From Streptomyces sp. CG4 (lineage in GTDB: Bacteria; Actinomycetota; Actinomycetes; Streptomycetales; Streptomycetaceae), in contig NZ_CP163525.1 of assembly GCF_041080655.1 (NCBI RefSeq), positions 4,588,001 through 4,652,000 of the forward strand: a stretch of 64,000 bases of DNA, written 5' to 3'. The notes under the pieces were generated by a model that had not been told where the DNA came from, did not search any database, and was given only the letters and a program-made list of their open reading frames with translations. Each line of letters opens with the position of its first letter. The first letter of the stretch is position 1. Shown one piece after another: positions 32,584-41,247 of the stretch. A program made the translations under genes and the position numbers.

Positions 32584-33300
32584 ATGACCGACATCGAGAC
32601 GATCAGGGTGCCCGGCCGGCTGCGAGGGTATCCCGGGGTGGCGTTCGGCGGATATGTCGCGGGGGTGCTCGCCGGTCGGACGGCGGCCAAGACCGTACGG
32701 GTCGACTTCCGGCGGCCGACCCCGGTGGAGGTGCCGGTGGAGCTCGCGGCGACCGCCGACGGCGGGGCCGTACTGACCGGCGCGGACGGGGTGCTCGCGG
32801 TGGCCACGCCCGACGAGCTGGACATCGAGGCGCCCGAACCGCCCTCCTGGGACGAGGCGCGGGCGGCCGCCGAGGCATACCGCGCGGATCCGCCCGAAGG
32901 GACCGTGGACTGCTTCGGGTGCGGACTCGACCGCACGCCCGACACCGGGCTGCGCCAGCACTGCGGGGTCGTACCGGGACGCGATCTGGTGGCCACCGCG
33001 TGGACGGCCGGGCCCGCGCTCGCCGACAGCGAGGGCATGCTGCCGCCGGAGCTCGTGTGGGGCGCGCTCGACTGTCCCGGAAACGCGGCGGGGCGGCTGC
33101 GGGGGACGCTGCGGGAGGGGGCGGTGACCGCCTCGCTCACCGGGCGGCTGCTCCGGCCGGTGCCGGTCGCCGCGCGGCTGGTGTCGTACGCGTGGGTCCT
33201 CTCGGAGGAAGGGCGCAAGCACCGGATGGGTGTTGCCCTGGCCACGGCCGGGGGCGACCTCTGCGCGATCGCCTCCGCGCTGTGGGTGGACCCCCGGTAG
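32584..33300 (+). CDS. Hotdog-fold thioesterase-like protein
   Basis: A 238-residue soluble protein. The N-terminal half reads as one hotdog unit (G-V-A-F-G-G-Y-V-A-G-V-L-A, V-R-V-D-F-R-R-P-T-P-V-E-V-P-V-E-L), then a Cys-containing loop D-C-F-G-C-G-L-D-R, then a second unit (L-T-G-R-L-L-R-P-V-P-V-A-A-R-L, A-T-A-G-G-D-L-C-A-I-A-S-A-L-W-V). Actinomycete proteins of this double-hotdog kind are grouped with PaaI-type thioesterases; substrate unknown. ATG 32584 has GGAG at eight-base spacing. Its last 48 bp are copied in the downstream tandem duplication. Confidence 0.7.
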   Translation: MTDIETIRVPGRLRGYPGVAFGGYVAGVLAGRTAAKTVRVDFRRPTPVEVPVELAATADGGAVLTGADGVLAVATPDELDIEAPEPPSWDEARAAAEAYRADPPEGTVDCFGCGLDRTPDTGLRQHCGVVPGRDLVATAWTAGPALADSEGMLPPELVWGALDCPGNAAGRLRGTLREGAVTASLTGRLLRPVPVAARLVSYAWVLSEEGRKHRMGVALATAGGDLCAIASALWVDPR

Positions 33301-33752
33301 CACTCACGTGACCGCCGCGGTGGCCGAGGCGTCCGGCTGCTGGACGAGCGTGGTGGGCAGGGCGACGTACGCCGTGACGCCCGAGCCCTCCGTGGGGCGC
33401 AGCTCGACATGGGCGCCGAGGCGGGTCACGAGCGCGCCGACGACGTGGTGCCCGAGGAACCGGGTGGGCGCGGCGAGCAGCGGACCGCCCTTGCCGGACA
33501 GCGGCGACCTCTGCGCGATCGCCTCCGCGCTGTGGGTGGACCCCCGGTAGCGCTCATGTGACCGCCGCGGTGGCCGAGGCGTCCGGCTGCTGGACGAGCG
33601 TGGTGGGCAGGGCGACGTACGCCGTGACGCCCGAGCCCTCCGTGGGGCGCAGCTCGACATGGGCGCCGAGGCGGGTCGCGAGCGCGCCGACGACGTGGTG
33701 CCCGAGGAACCGGGTGGGCGCGGCGAGCAGCGGACCGCCCTTGCCGGACAGC
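33253..33752. repeat. 250-bp tandem duplication joining two convergent gene ends
   Basis: Unit 1 is 33253-33502 and unit 2 is 33503-33752; they differ at only three positions that I could find. Each unit contains the last 48 bp of the thioesterase gene and the last 200 bp or so of the histidine-kinase gene. Unit 1 supplies the real end of the thioesterase gene and unit 2 the real end of the kinase frame. The middle (33301-33553) is therefore a dead copy of both ends. Confidence 0.92.
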
Positions 33753-35356
33753 AGGGAGTTGGCCCGGGCCATCCGCTGCGCGGTCATCCCGATGCCCCGG
33801 TCGACCACGGCCAGGCAGTACTCGCCGCCGTCCCGCGGCCGTGGACCGTGACAGGCCGGCGGGGCGGGCTGAACAGGAGCGCGTTCTCCACCAACTCCGC
33901 CAGCAGGTGCGAGAATTCGGCGACACAGTGGCCCCGGACGCGGCACTGTTCGAGGTCGGTGACGGCGACCCGCTGGTACTGCTCGGCCTCGGAGACGGCC
34001 GACTGCACCACCTCGCTGACGGTGACCGTACCGGGCCAGCGGCGGGCCGGGGACTCCTCGCCGGCGAGGACCAGCATGGACTCGGCGTTGCGGCGCATGC
34101 AGGTCGCCAGATGGTCGAGTTCGAAGAGCTCGGCGAGGGCGCCGGGTCGAGCTCCTGGCTCTCCAAGGTGGTGATCAGCCCGAGCCGGCGGCTCAGGAGC
34201 GCCTGGTTGCGGCGGCCGAGACCGGCCAGGGACTCGGTGCTGTTGCGCCGCAGCACGGCCTGTTCGACGGCGAGGCCCACGGCGGTGCGCTCGGCATTGC
34301 GCAGGGCGGCGGTCGGGCGCGAGACCTCCCGTGCGGTGCCGGGGACTTCGGCCGCCTCGGGCTCCGCGGACGGCGGGGTGTCGGGATCGGCCTCCTGGAT
34401 GTACCTGACCGCGTCCGGCAGCCGGGTGCCCGCGACCGCGTCGGCCTCGTCGGCCAGGGCGCCCAGGGGGCGGGTGATGGAGCGGGCCGAGAACACCGCG
34501 AGCGCGGAGGCCACGGCCAGGATCAGCGCGCCCAGCGCCAGGAAGCCGGCGAGTTCCCGGGTGGCCGCGCCGCCGACCTGGTCCGCCCGGGCCCGTACGT
34601 CGTCCCCGACCTGCTTGCGCACACCGTGCAGATCGTCGACGAGCGTCGTCATGTCGGCCCACCAGCGGGCGAGATCGACGTCCAGGGTCGAGCCGTCGGC
34701 GCCCGCCGCGGCCTTGGCCTCGTACCCGGTGACGCGGCGGGCGGCAGCCGTGGCGAAGGCACGGTCGAGGGCCGACTGCTCGGCGCCGCTTGCGAGTTGG
34801 CGGAACTGGCCGAGGGCGGCGACCCGCGCGGCCCGGACCTCGGTGAAGTCGAGGTACTCGCCGGAGCGGAACCGCCGTGCCGCGAACACGCCGTTCAGGG
34901 AACCGCGTTCGAGGGCCACCGCCTCCGTGGCCCGCGCCAGGGCCTGCAGCGCCTGCACGCCCTGCGCGATACGCCGGTCACCGTCGGGCGCCCCCGCGCC
35001 CCCGGCGTCGATCAGGGCGGCGGCCGCGGCCGCGGGCAGATCGCCGTTCCCGTCCGAGAGTGCCGCCCGCAAGGACGTCCGCGCGGCGTCGGTGCGCATC
35101 CGCTGCCTGCGGACATCGTCCCGGTACCGCACGGCGCCGTTCAACAGGCCGTTGGTGAGGCCGCGTTCGCGCTGGAGCTCGCGGACGAGATCCTGTTCCC
35201 GCAGCACGATGCCGACCTGGGCTCCGTGGCCCGCGCGGCGGACCAGTCGTGGGCGCGGTCGGCGACGCCCAGACCGGTCAGGGCGAGGAGCAGACAGGTG
35301 GGGACGGCGAGGACGATCGCCATGCGCGCTGCCCGCAGGGATCCGTACGTCCCCAA
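33554..35356 (-). pseudogene. NIT-domain sensor histidine kinase with three frameshifts
   Basis: Read with three frame changes, this is a membrane histidine kinase of the nitrate/nitrite-sensor type common in Streptomyces conservon loci. Segment 1 (from 35356) has a membrane helix M-A-I-V-L-A-V-P-T-C-L-L-L-A-L-T. After a shift near 35225 comes the sensing domain (L-V-R-E-L-Q-R-E-R-G-L-T-N-G-L-L-N-G), a second helix and a HAMP-like linker. After a shift near 34142 comes the dimerisation part (A-L-A-E-L-F-E-L-D-H-L-A-T, M-R-R-N-A-E-S-M-L-V-L-A-G) and the N-box (E-F-S-H-L-L-A-E-L-V-E-N-A-L). After a shift near 33840 comes the ATP lid (V-V-D-R-G-I-G-M) and C-terminus. Each break is about one base, so decay and sequencing error are both possible. 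No conservon partners follow. Confidence 0.8.
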
Positions 35357-35394
35357 AGTGACCCGGGAGCGGCAGGCCGATGAGCCAACGCAAA

Positions 35395-35422
35395 GGCCCC
35401 GGACCGGTCATGGTCCGGGGCC
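35395..35422 (-). terminator. Intrinsic terminator
   Basis: A perfect 11-bp stem (35395-35405 with 35412-35422) and a 6-nt loop, between the small secreted-protein gene and the kinase. It is oriented to end the former. Confidence 0.75.
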
Positions 35423-35528
35423 CTTGGCTTCCACTCTCACATGGAGACGAACGACCACTGACGGCCACTCGGGCGGCGGGCCCAGGGCCCGGGCGCCGAT
35501 ACCCAATTCGGTGAGCCGTGCGGCACGG

Positions 35529-35786
35529 CTACCCCCCGCCTCCGCACGTGGTCCCGACGTGGGTTTCCTGCGCGCCCGGGTCGCCTTCGCCGTTCAGCAG
35601 GTTGCCGAGCAGGCCATTGGCGACACCCACCTCCCCCAGGACGTCAATGTTCGTGTCGTCGGTATCGCAGCCCCCACCTCGATGCATGACCGCGGCTTGC
35701 GCGGTGGTGGTGCCGGTGCCGGTGCCTATGATGCCGACGCTAGCGATGACCGCGGCCGCCGCGGCAGCCTTGGAAAGCCTGCGCAT
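35529..35786 (-). CDS. Small secreted Gly/Asn-rich protein
   Basis: An 85-residue exported peptide with a signal of about 32 residues (A-A-A-A-A-A-V-I-A-S-V-G-I-I-G-T-G ... A-Q-A). The mature part contains V-G-V-A-N-G-L-L-G-N-L-L-N-G and two cysteines (G-G-G-C-D and T-T-C-G-G-G-G), suggesting a disulfide. It has the size and leader style of Streptomyces surface peptides such as rodlins, but not the chaplin repeat. AAGGAGGAG precedes ATG 35786, a very strong ribosome binding site, which implies high expression. Confidence 0.7.
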   Translation of the reverse strand: MRRLSKAAAAAAVIASVGIIGTGTGTTTAQAAVMHRGGGCDTDDTNIDVLGEVGVANGLLGNLLNGEGDPGAQETHVGTTCGGGG

Positions 35787-35979
35787 TTCTCCTCCTTGGG
35801 TCGAGTGGAGCGCGCATCAGAAGATCCACTTTGCGCTCATTTCGGAGGCTAGTGCGACATTCCGCGCGGCGCTCATCGGGGAACGCCATCCGGGGGTGCC
35901 GTGTGGTGTGGTCGTACGCGAGAGGCGCAGGTCCTGTGGGGGGCTTAGCCGGTGGCCACAGGGCGGATAAGCTCCCCGT

Positions 35980-38900
35980 GTGCCGATCCCGCGCGAGTTG
36001 TCCACGGAAGCAAATCAGCAACTTCGCTTCGCTCTGCTCGGGCCGCTCCTGGCCTGGCGCGGCGACACGAGTCTGGAGCTCGGGCCGGTTCGCGAACAGG
36101 CCGTCCTGGCAGCTCTGCTGCTGCGGCCTGGCAGGACGGTCAGCCGGCAGCAGCTGCTCGACGGGGTGTGGGGTGCGGAGCCCCCCGGCACCGGCGACCG
36201 GGTTATCCCGGTCTATGTGCACCGGTTACGCCGCTGCCTGGATGCTCCTGGAAAGGACGCGGCGGACTCCGTGATCGACACCGTGCGCGGCGGCTATCGC
36301 TTCGCCCCGGGCAGCGCGCGGGTGGACGTGGCCCGCTGGGAGGAGATCGCCGCCGAAGGGCGCGCGGCGCGGGACGCCGGAGACCTGGACGCCGCCGTGG
36401 ACGCGCTGTCCACGGCACTGGGACTGTTCCGCGGCGAGCCCCTGGCCGGAATCCCCGGGCCGTTCGCGGCGGGAGAGCGGCTGCGGCTGGCCGAGCAGCG
36501 GCTCGTGGTGGTGCAGGACCTGGTGGACTGCCGGCTCCGCACGGGACGGCACGCCGAGGCGGTGGGGGAACTGTTCTCCCTGACCACGGCCCACCCCTAC
36601 AACGAGGCCCTGGCAGCGCTGCTCATGCGTGCCCTGCATGCCGGCAACCGGCAGGCCGACGCGCTGGACGTCTACGCCTCGGTGCGCCGCCGTCTGGTGG
36701 AGGAGCAGGGCGTGGAGCCCGGCACCGAACTGCGCAGGGTGCACGAGGCCGTCCTGCGCGGCGACGACGCGTTCCTGACCGGCGGCGACACTGCCGCCGT
36801 ACGCCGGGGCGGCACAGCCCCGCAGCGCACGGAGACGGACCACCCGGCGCACCGGCCGGCCGGACCCCGGCGTCCGGGTCCCGCCCCCCAGCAGCGCCGC
36901 GCCCGCCATGAACTCCCCGTAGAAATAGGCAACTTCACCGGCCGGGACCGCGAGCACCAGCTTCTCGTCGCCCCCGTCGACGACGCCCGCGTGGTCACCG
37001 TACGGGCCGTGGACGGCATGGCCGGGGTCGGGAAGACCGCGCTGGTGGTGCGCGCGGCACGGGCGCTGCGGGACCAGTACCCCGACGGCTGCCTGTTCGT
37101 GGAGTTGCACGGGCACCGCGAGGACCGGGAGACGGTGGGGCGGCAACGCGTACTGCGCCGGCTGCTGCGGGCCGTGGGGGCCGGGGAGGGGGACGACTCC
37201 GAGGACCTGGACGAGTTGACCGCGTCGTGGCGGGCGGCGACCGCCTCCCTGCGGCTGCTCCTCGTCCTCGACGACGCCGCCCGCGCCGAGCAGGTACGAC
37301 CGCTGTTGCCCGCCGGTGCCGGCAGCGTGGTGCTGGTGACGAGCCGTCGGCGCCTGACGGGGCTGGACGCGGACCGCAGGATCTCGCTGCCCCCGCTCGG
37401 CCTCGACGAGGCGGCGGGGCTGCTGACCCGTATCGTCGGCGGCGCGGGGGCCGAGCGCGAGCGGGTGGCCGTACGCGAACTGGCCGCGCTGTGCGGGCGG
37501 CTTCCGCTGGCGTTGCGGATCGTCGGGGCGCGGATCCAGGATCGCCCGTTGTGGGCGGTGGAAGCGCTGGTGGCGCGGCTGGCCGACGGCGAGCGCCGGC
37601 TCGACGAACTCGCGGTGGAGGACCGCAGCGTCGAGGCCGCGTTCCGGATCTCCTACGACCAGCTTCCGGCCGCCGAGCAGCGTGCCTTCCGCGCGCTGGG
37701 CGTCTCGCCCGCCATACGGCTGGACCGGCTGACGCTGGCCGCCCTGCTCGACGGGACGCCCGCCGACGCCGAGCGCACCCTGGAGAGCCTGGCCGACGCC
37801 AGCCTGGTGCAGCGGGTGACCGCCGACCGCTACCGGTTGCACGACCTGGTGGCGGTCTACGCCCGGCGCGTCGCCGCCGCGGCACCCGACGAGGCCGTGG
37901 CGGCCCGGGGCCGGGTGCTCCGGCTGTACGTGGCCGCCGCCCGCTGCGCCGGCGACTGGGGCACCACGTCCTACCCGACCGGCCCGCAGGGCACCGGGCC
38001 GTTCACGGACTGGGAGGAGGCCACGATCTGGCTGGACGCGGCGGGCGGTGAACTGGTCGACGTGATCGGGCAGGCGGCGGCCGCGGGCTGGCTGGACGAG
38101 GCCTGCTGGATCGCCGAGGGCCTGGTCGACTACTTCACCCGGCAGGGCCGGTTCCACGAGTGCCGTACCGCGCTGGAGCTGCTGCTGCCGAGGGTCGCTC
38201 AGGCCGGTGACCGCCGGATGGACTCCGCCCTGCGCACGGGCATGGGCATCATGTACGGGCTGCAGGGCCGGTACCAGCAGGCCCGCGCCTGGTTCACGGA
38301 GGCGCTGGACATCAGCCGCCGGGCCGGTGACCGGCATGAGCAGGCCAGAGCCGCGGCCGGTCTCGGGACCTTCGCCAATCTGGAGGGGCGGATCGCGGAG
38401 TCCATGGCGCACTTCGCTGAAGTCCTCGCCCTGGCGGGGGAGTTGACGCACGACGACTGGCTCACGGGGTCGGTCATGACCCGCGTCGGCGACGTCCACC
38501 ACCAGCTCGGGGAGTACGACAAGGCGAACGACCGCTACCTGGAGGCGATCGCCCTCGCCGAGAAGGCGGGCAGCCCCAGGCTCCTCGGCAAGACGCTGCT
38601 CCGCCTCGGTCGCCTCCAACTCGACCTCGGCCGGCCGGCCGAGGCGGCGGGCACCCTCGGCAAGGCCGAGGACCTGGCCAGACGACTGGGGGACCTTCCC
38701 CTGTACTCCGCCGTCCTCGCCAGGCTGTCCACGGCGGAGGCCGACCTGGGCAACCCCGGGGCGGCGGCCGAACTCCAGCGCCGGGCACACGCGATACTGG
38801 ACGAGCAGACCGGCACCGCGTCGGAGATCGCGATACGCCATCGACTGCTCTGGCACGGCGCCGTGGCGGAAGACCTGGCCGGCGCCCGCGACTTCTTCGA

Positions 38901-39006
38901 GCGGGCCACCACCCTTCCCGACGCCGACGCCAACCGCGCGAGAATCTCCCGCGCGCTGGACGACCTCGACCGCCGGCGGCAACAGCCGGGAGCCGACGAA
39001 GCGTAG
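35980..39006 (+). CDS. SARP/AfsR-type regulator (wHTH-BTAD-NB-ARC-TPR) with a TTA codon
   Basis: A 1,008-residue transcription activator. An OmpR-like winged helix (about 15-105, L-R-F-A-L-L-G-P-L-L-A-W, I-D-T-V-R-G-G-Y-R-F) binds direct repeats, and a bacterial transcriptional-activation domain (about 110-260) contacts RNA polymerase. An NB-ARC ATPase follows with Walker A G-M-A-G-V-G-K-T-A (near 345) and Walker B L-L-L-V-L-D-D (near 427). The last 330 residues are TPR helices (about 700-1000). SARPs usually activate antibiotic or development genes. Codon 83 is TTA (36226-36228), so translation should depend on the bldA leucyl-tRNA and come late. GTG 35980 has only a weak ribosome binding site. 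No target cluster is adjacent. Confidence 0.92.
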   Translation: MPIPRELSTEANQQLRFALLGPLLAWRGDTSLELGPVREQAVLAALLLRPGRTVSRQQLLDGVWGAEPPGTGDRVIPVYVHRLRRCLDAPGKDAADSVIDTVRGGYRFAPGSARVDVARWEEIAAEGRAARDAGDLDAAVDALSTALGLFRGEPLAGIPGPFAAGERLRLAEQRLVVVQDLVDCRLRTGRHAEAVGELFSLTTAHPYNEALAALLMRALHAGNRQADALDVYASVRRRLVEEQGVEPGTELRRVHEAVLRGDDAFLTGGDTAAVRRGGTAPQRTETDHPAHRPAGPRRPGPAPQQRRARHELPVEIGNFTGRDREHQLLVAPVDDARVVTVRAVDGMAGVGKTALVVRAARALRDQYPDGCLFVELHGHREDRETVGRQRVLRRLLRAVGAGEGDDSEDLDELTASWRAATASLRLLLVLDDAARAEQVRPLLPAGAGSVVLVTSRRRLTGLDADRRISLPPLGLDEAAGLLTRIVGGAGAERERVAVRELAALCGRLPLALRIVGARIQDRPLWAVEALVARLADGERRLDELAVEDRSVEAAFRISYDQLPAAEQRAFRALGVSPAIRLDRLTLAALLDGTPADAERTLESLADASLVQRVTADRYRLHDLVAVYARRVAAAAPDEAVAARGRVLRLYVAAARCAGDWGTTSYPTGPQGTGPFTDWEEATIWLDAAGGELVDVIGQAAAAGWLDEACWIAEGLVDYFTRQGRFHECRTALELLLPRVAQAGDRRMDSALRTGMGIMYGLQGRYQQARAWFTEALDISRRAGDRHEQARAAAGLGTFANLEGRIAESMAHFAEVLALAGELTHDDWLTGSVMTRVGDVHHQLGEYDKANDRYLEAIALAEKAGSPRLLGKTLLRLGRLQLDLGRPAEAAGTLGKAEDLARRLGDLPLYSAVLARLSTAEADLGNPGAAAELQRRAHAILDEQTGTASEIAIRHRLLWHGAVAEDLAGARDFFERATTLPDADANRARISRALDDLDRRRQQPGADEA

Positions 39007-39026
39007 CCACCGGGTGGCGGCGGGTT

Positions 39027-39057
39027 CGGCCCGGCCGAAGTACGGTCGGCCGGGCCG
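39027..39057. terminator. Bidirectional terminator
   Basis: A perfect 12-bp stem (39027-39038 with 39046-39057) and a 7-nt loop between the convergent SARP gene and the PE-PPE-domain gene, followed on the plus strand by CTGTTGCTCCTT. Confidence 0.75.
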
Positions 39058-39088
39058 CTGTTGCTCCTTGCTCCCTACTGCCTGGCGC

Positions 39089-39904
39089 CTAGGCCGGGTC
39101 CCCGGCGGGGTTCCGCCACAGGATCCCGTCGCCGCCGGCGTCGCCGAGGGTCTGGGCGATGACGTTGCCGCGCTGCGGGTAGTTCCCGTGCAGGTTGAAG
39201 TAGCCGGGCGCGTTCAGGAGGGACGCGTCGCACACCGGGTCGCCGTGGATGCAGTACCGGGTGACCGGGATGCCGTTGAACTCCGCGGGCCCGGCGCCCG
39301 GGGAGGTGAACCCGGGCACGCCCCAGCCCTTCGGGATCTGGGCCGTGAAACCGGTGCCGGGCTGCATCGGGTCGGCGTAGAGCATGCCGTTGACCTGCGA
39401 GCGCGGAATGTCGGTGGCGCCGCTCGCGATCGTCTGGAGCACCTGGTCCGCGGCCTGGGCGCCCTGGGAGTAGCCGGAGATCGTGATGAGCGCGTCCGGG
39501 TGGTCGCGGTGAGTGTCCTGCGCCACCCGCAACGCCTCCTGGTAGCCCTGCTGCACGCTGGCGTCGTAGTTCGGCGCGGTGACGGCGTCGGGGTGGAACT
39601 GCAGGCTCTGGAGGTCGATGAGCGGACCGCCTGGACCGATGAACGGGCCGGCCGTGGCCGGATAGCACACCTCGACGGCGTGGTCGCCGAGTTGGAGCGC
39701 CGCGTTGGCCTCGTTGTAGGACGAGGTGGTGGTGGGGCAGCCGGGAGTGTGACTCGTGGCGCCCGTGCCGCCGATCTCGATGTAGTAGTGGTCCGCGTCG
39801 GCCGCGTGCGCGGCGGCGGGGAACGCGACGGCGGCGCCGGCCGTCAGCGCCGCCGTCATGGCCGCGGTGCGAACGGCCCGTGCCAGCCTGCTCGTTTTCG
39901 ACAT
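39089..39904 (-). CDS. Secreted PE-PPE-domain (cutinase-like) hydrolase
   Basis: A 271-residue exported alpha/beta hydrolase. The signal spans residues 1-35 (A-A-M-T-A-A-L-T-A-G-A-A-V-A-F-P-A-A-A-H-A-A). The nucleophile elbow is G-Y-S-Q-G-A-Q (Ser near 139), and a late H-G-N-Y may supply the catalytic His; an N-terminal I-E-I-G-G-T-G oxyanion-type loop is present. PE-PPE domains are serine esterases related to cutinases; the natural substrate is unknown. ATG 39904 has GGGGGAG upstream. Confidence 0.82.
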   Translation of the reverse strand: MSKTSRLARAVRTAAMTAALTAGAAVAFPAAAHAADADHYYIEIGGTGATSHTPGCPTTTSSYNEANAALQLGDHAVEVCYPATAGPFIGPGGPLIDLQSLQFHPDAVTAPNYDASVQQGYQEALRVAQDTHRDHPDALITISGYSQGAQAADQVLQTIASGATDIPRSQVNGMLYADPMQPGTGFTAQIPKGWGVPGFTSPGAGPAEFNGIPVTRYCIHGDPVCDASLLNAPGYFNLHGNYPQRGNVIAQTLGDAGGDGILWRNPAGDPA

Positions 39905-40065
39905 CGTCTGATCTCCCCCTGGGGTTGTGGACCTGCCCGGCAACGAACAACTGGGACACTAGGCACGGGGGTTCACATCGCACTGACATACCGATGACCC
40001 CGCTGGCAGCACGGCTGTCGGACCCAGTGGCCGTGCTCGGCGGGCCGGAGCAGGAGGACCGGATC

Positions 40066-41226
40066 ATGGCGTTCGCCGATTATCAGAACGAGATCTACTT
40101 CGACGGGCTGCGCGGGGTGGTGCCGCGGCTGCCGATGACCTACGGCGAACTGGAGCCGCTCGCCCAGGCCGCGCTGCCCCCGTCGGTGCGCTCCTACGTC
40201 GCGGGCGGCGCCGGGGACGAGCACACCCAACGGGCCAACGTCACCGCCTTCGAGCAGTGGGGGCTCGTCCCGCGCATGCTGGTCGGGGCGAAGGAGCGGG
40301 ACCTGTCGGTGGACCTGTTCGGCATGCGCCTGCCCTCTCCCCTGTTCATGGCCCCGGTCGGGGTGATCGGGCTGTGCGCCCAGGACGGCCACGGCGACCT
40401 CGCCACCGCGCGCGCCGCCGCCCGGACCGGGGTGCCGATGGTCGCCTCCACCCTGACCGTCGACCCGATGGAGCAGGTGGCCGGCGAGTTCGGCGGCACT
40501 CCCGGCTTCTTCCAGCTCTACACCCCGACCGACCGGGAGCTGGCCGAGAGCCTGGTCCACCGTGCCGAGCAGGCCGGGTTCAAGGGCATCGTGGTCACCC
40601 TCGACACCTGGATCACCGGCTGGCGCCCGCGCGATCTGGCCGTCAGCAACTTCCCCCAGCTGCGCGGCCATTGCCTGGCCAACTACACCAGCGACCCGGT
40701 CTTCCGCGCCCGCCTCGCCAAGGCCCCCGAGGACGACCCCGGGGCCGCGGTGCTGCACTGGGCCCAGATCTTCGGCAACCCGCTCACCTGGGACGACCTG
40801 CCCTGGCTGCGCTCGATCACCGACCTGCCGCTGATCCTCAAGGGCATCAGCCACCCCGACGACGCCCGCCGCGCCAAGGACGCGGGCGTGGACGGCCTCT
40901 ACTGCTCCAACCACGGGGGACGCCAGGCCAACGGCGGACTGCCCGCGCTGCACTGCCTGCCGTCCGTGGTCGAGGCCGCCGGGGAGCTGCCCGTCCTGTT
41001 CGACTCCGGCGTCCGCTCCGGCTCCGACATCGTCAAGGCACTCGCCCTGGGCGCGCGGGCCGTCGGCGTCGGCCGCCCCTACGCGTACGGCCTGGCCCTC
41101 GACGGCACCGACGGCATCGTCCACGTCCTGCGCACCCTGCTCGCCGAGGCCGACCTCCTCATGGCCGTCGACGGCTACCCCACCCTGGCCGACCTCACCC
41201 CGGACGCCCTGCACCGCGTCCGCTGA
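40066..41226 (+). CDS. FMN-dependent alpha-hydroxy-acid oxidase, lactate 2-monooxygenase-like
   Basis: A 386-residue (beta/alpha)8 flavoenzyme oxidising an L-2-hydroxy acid. Catalytic Tyr and FMN contacts appear in F-F-Q-L-Y-T-P-T-D (near 148), the catalytic His in S-N-H-G-G-R-Q-A-N-G-G (near 285), and the phosphate site in D-S-G-V-R-S-G-S-D-I and G-A-R-A-V-G-V-G-R-P. The lid sequence T-W-I-T-G-W-R-P-R-D-L is characteristic of lactate 2-monooxygenase rather than glycolate or mandelate enzymes. The monooxygenase would give acetate and CO2 from lactate. ATG 40066 has AGGAGGA at eight-base spacing; ATG 39994 in frame has none. Cytosolic and apparently monocistronic. Confidence 0.88.
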   Translation: MAFADYQNEIYFDGLRGVVPRLPMTYGELEPLAQAALPPSVRSYVAGGAGDEHTQRANVTAFEQWGLVPRMLVGAKERDLSVDLFGMRLPSPLFMAPVGVIGLCAQDGHGDLATARAAARTGVPMVASTLTVDPMEQVAGEFGGTPGFFQLYTPTDRELAESLVHRAEQAGFKGIVVTLDTWITGWRPRDLAVSNFPQLRGHCLANYTSDPVFRARLAKAPEDDPGAAVLHWAQIFGNPLTWDDLPWLRSITDLPLILKGISHPDDARRAKDAGVDGLYCSNHGGRQANGGLPALHCLPSVVEAAGELPVLFDSGVRSGSDIVKALALGARAVGVGRPYAYGLALDGTDGIVHVLRTLLAEADLLMAVDGYPTLADLTPDALHRVR

Positions 41227-41247
41227 GACCAGCCGGCCGGCCGGGGG

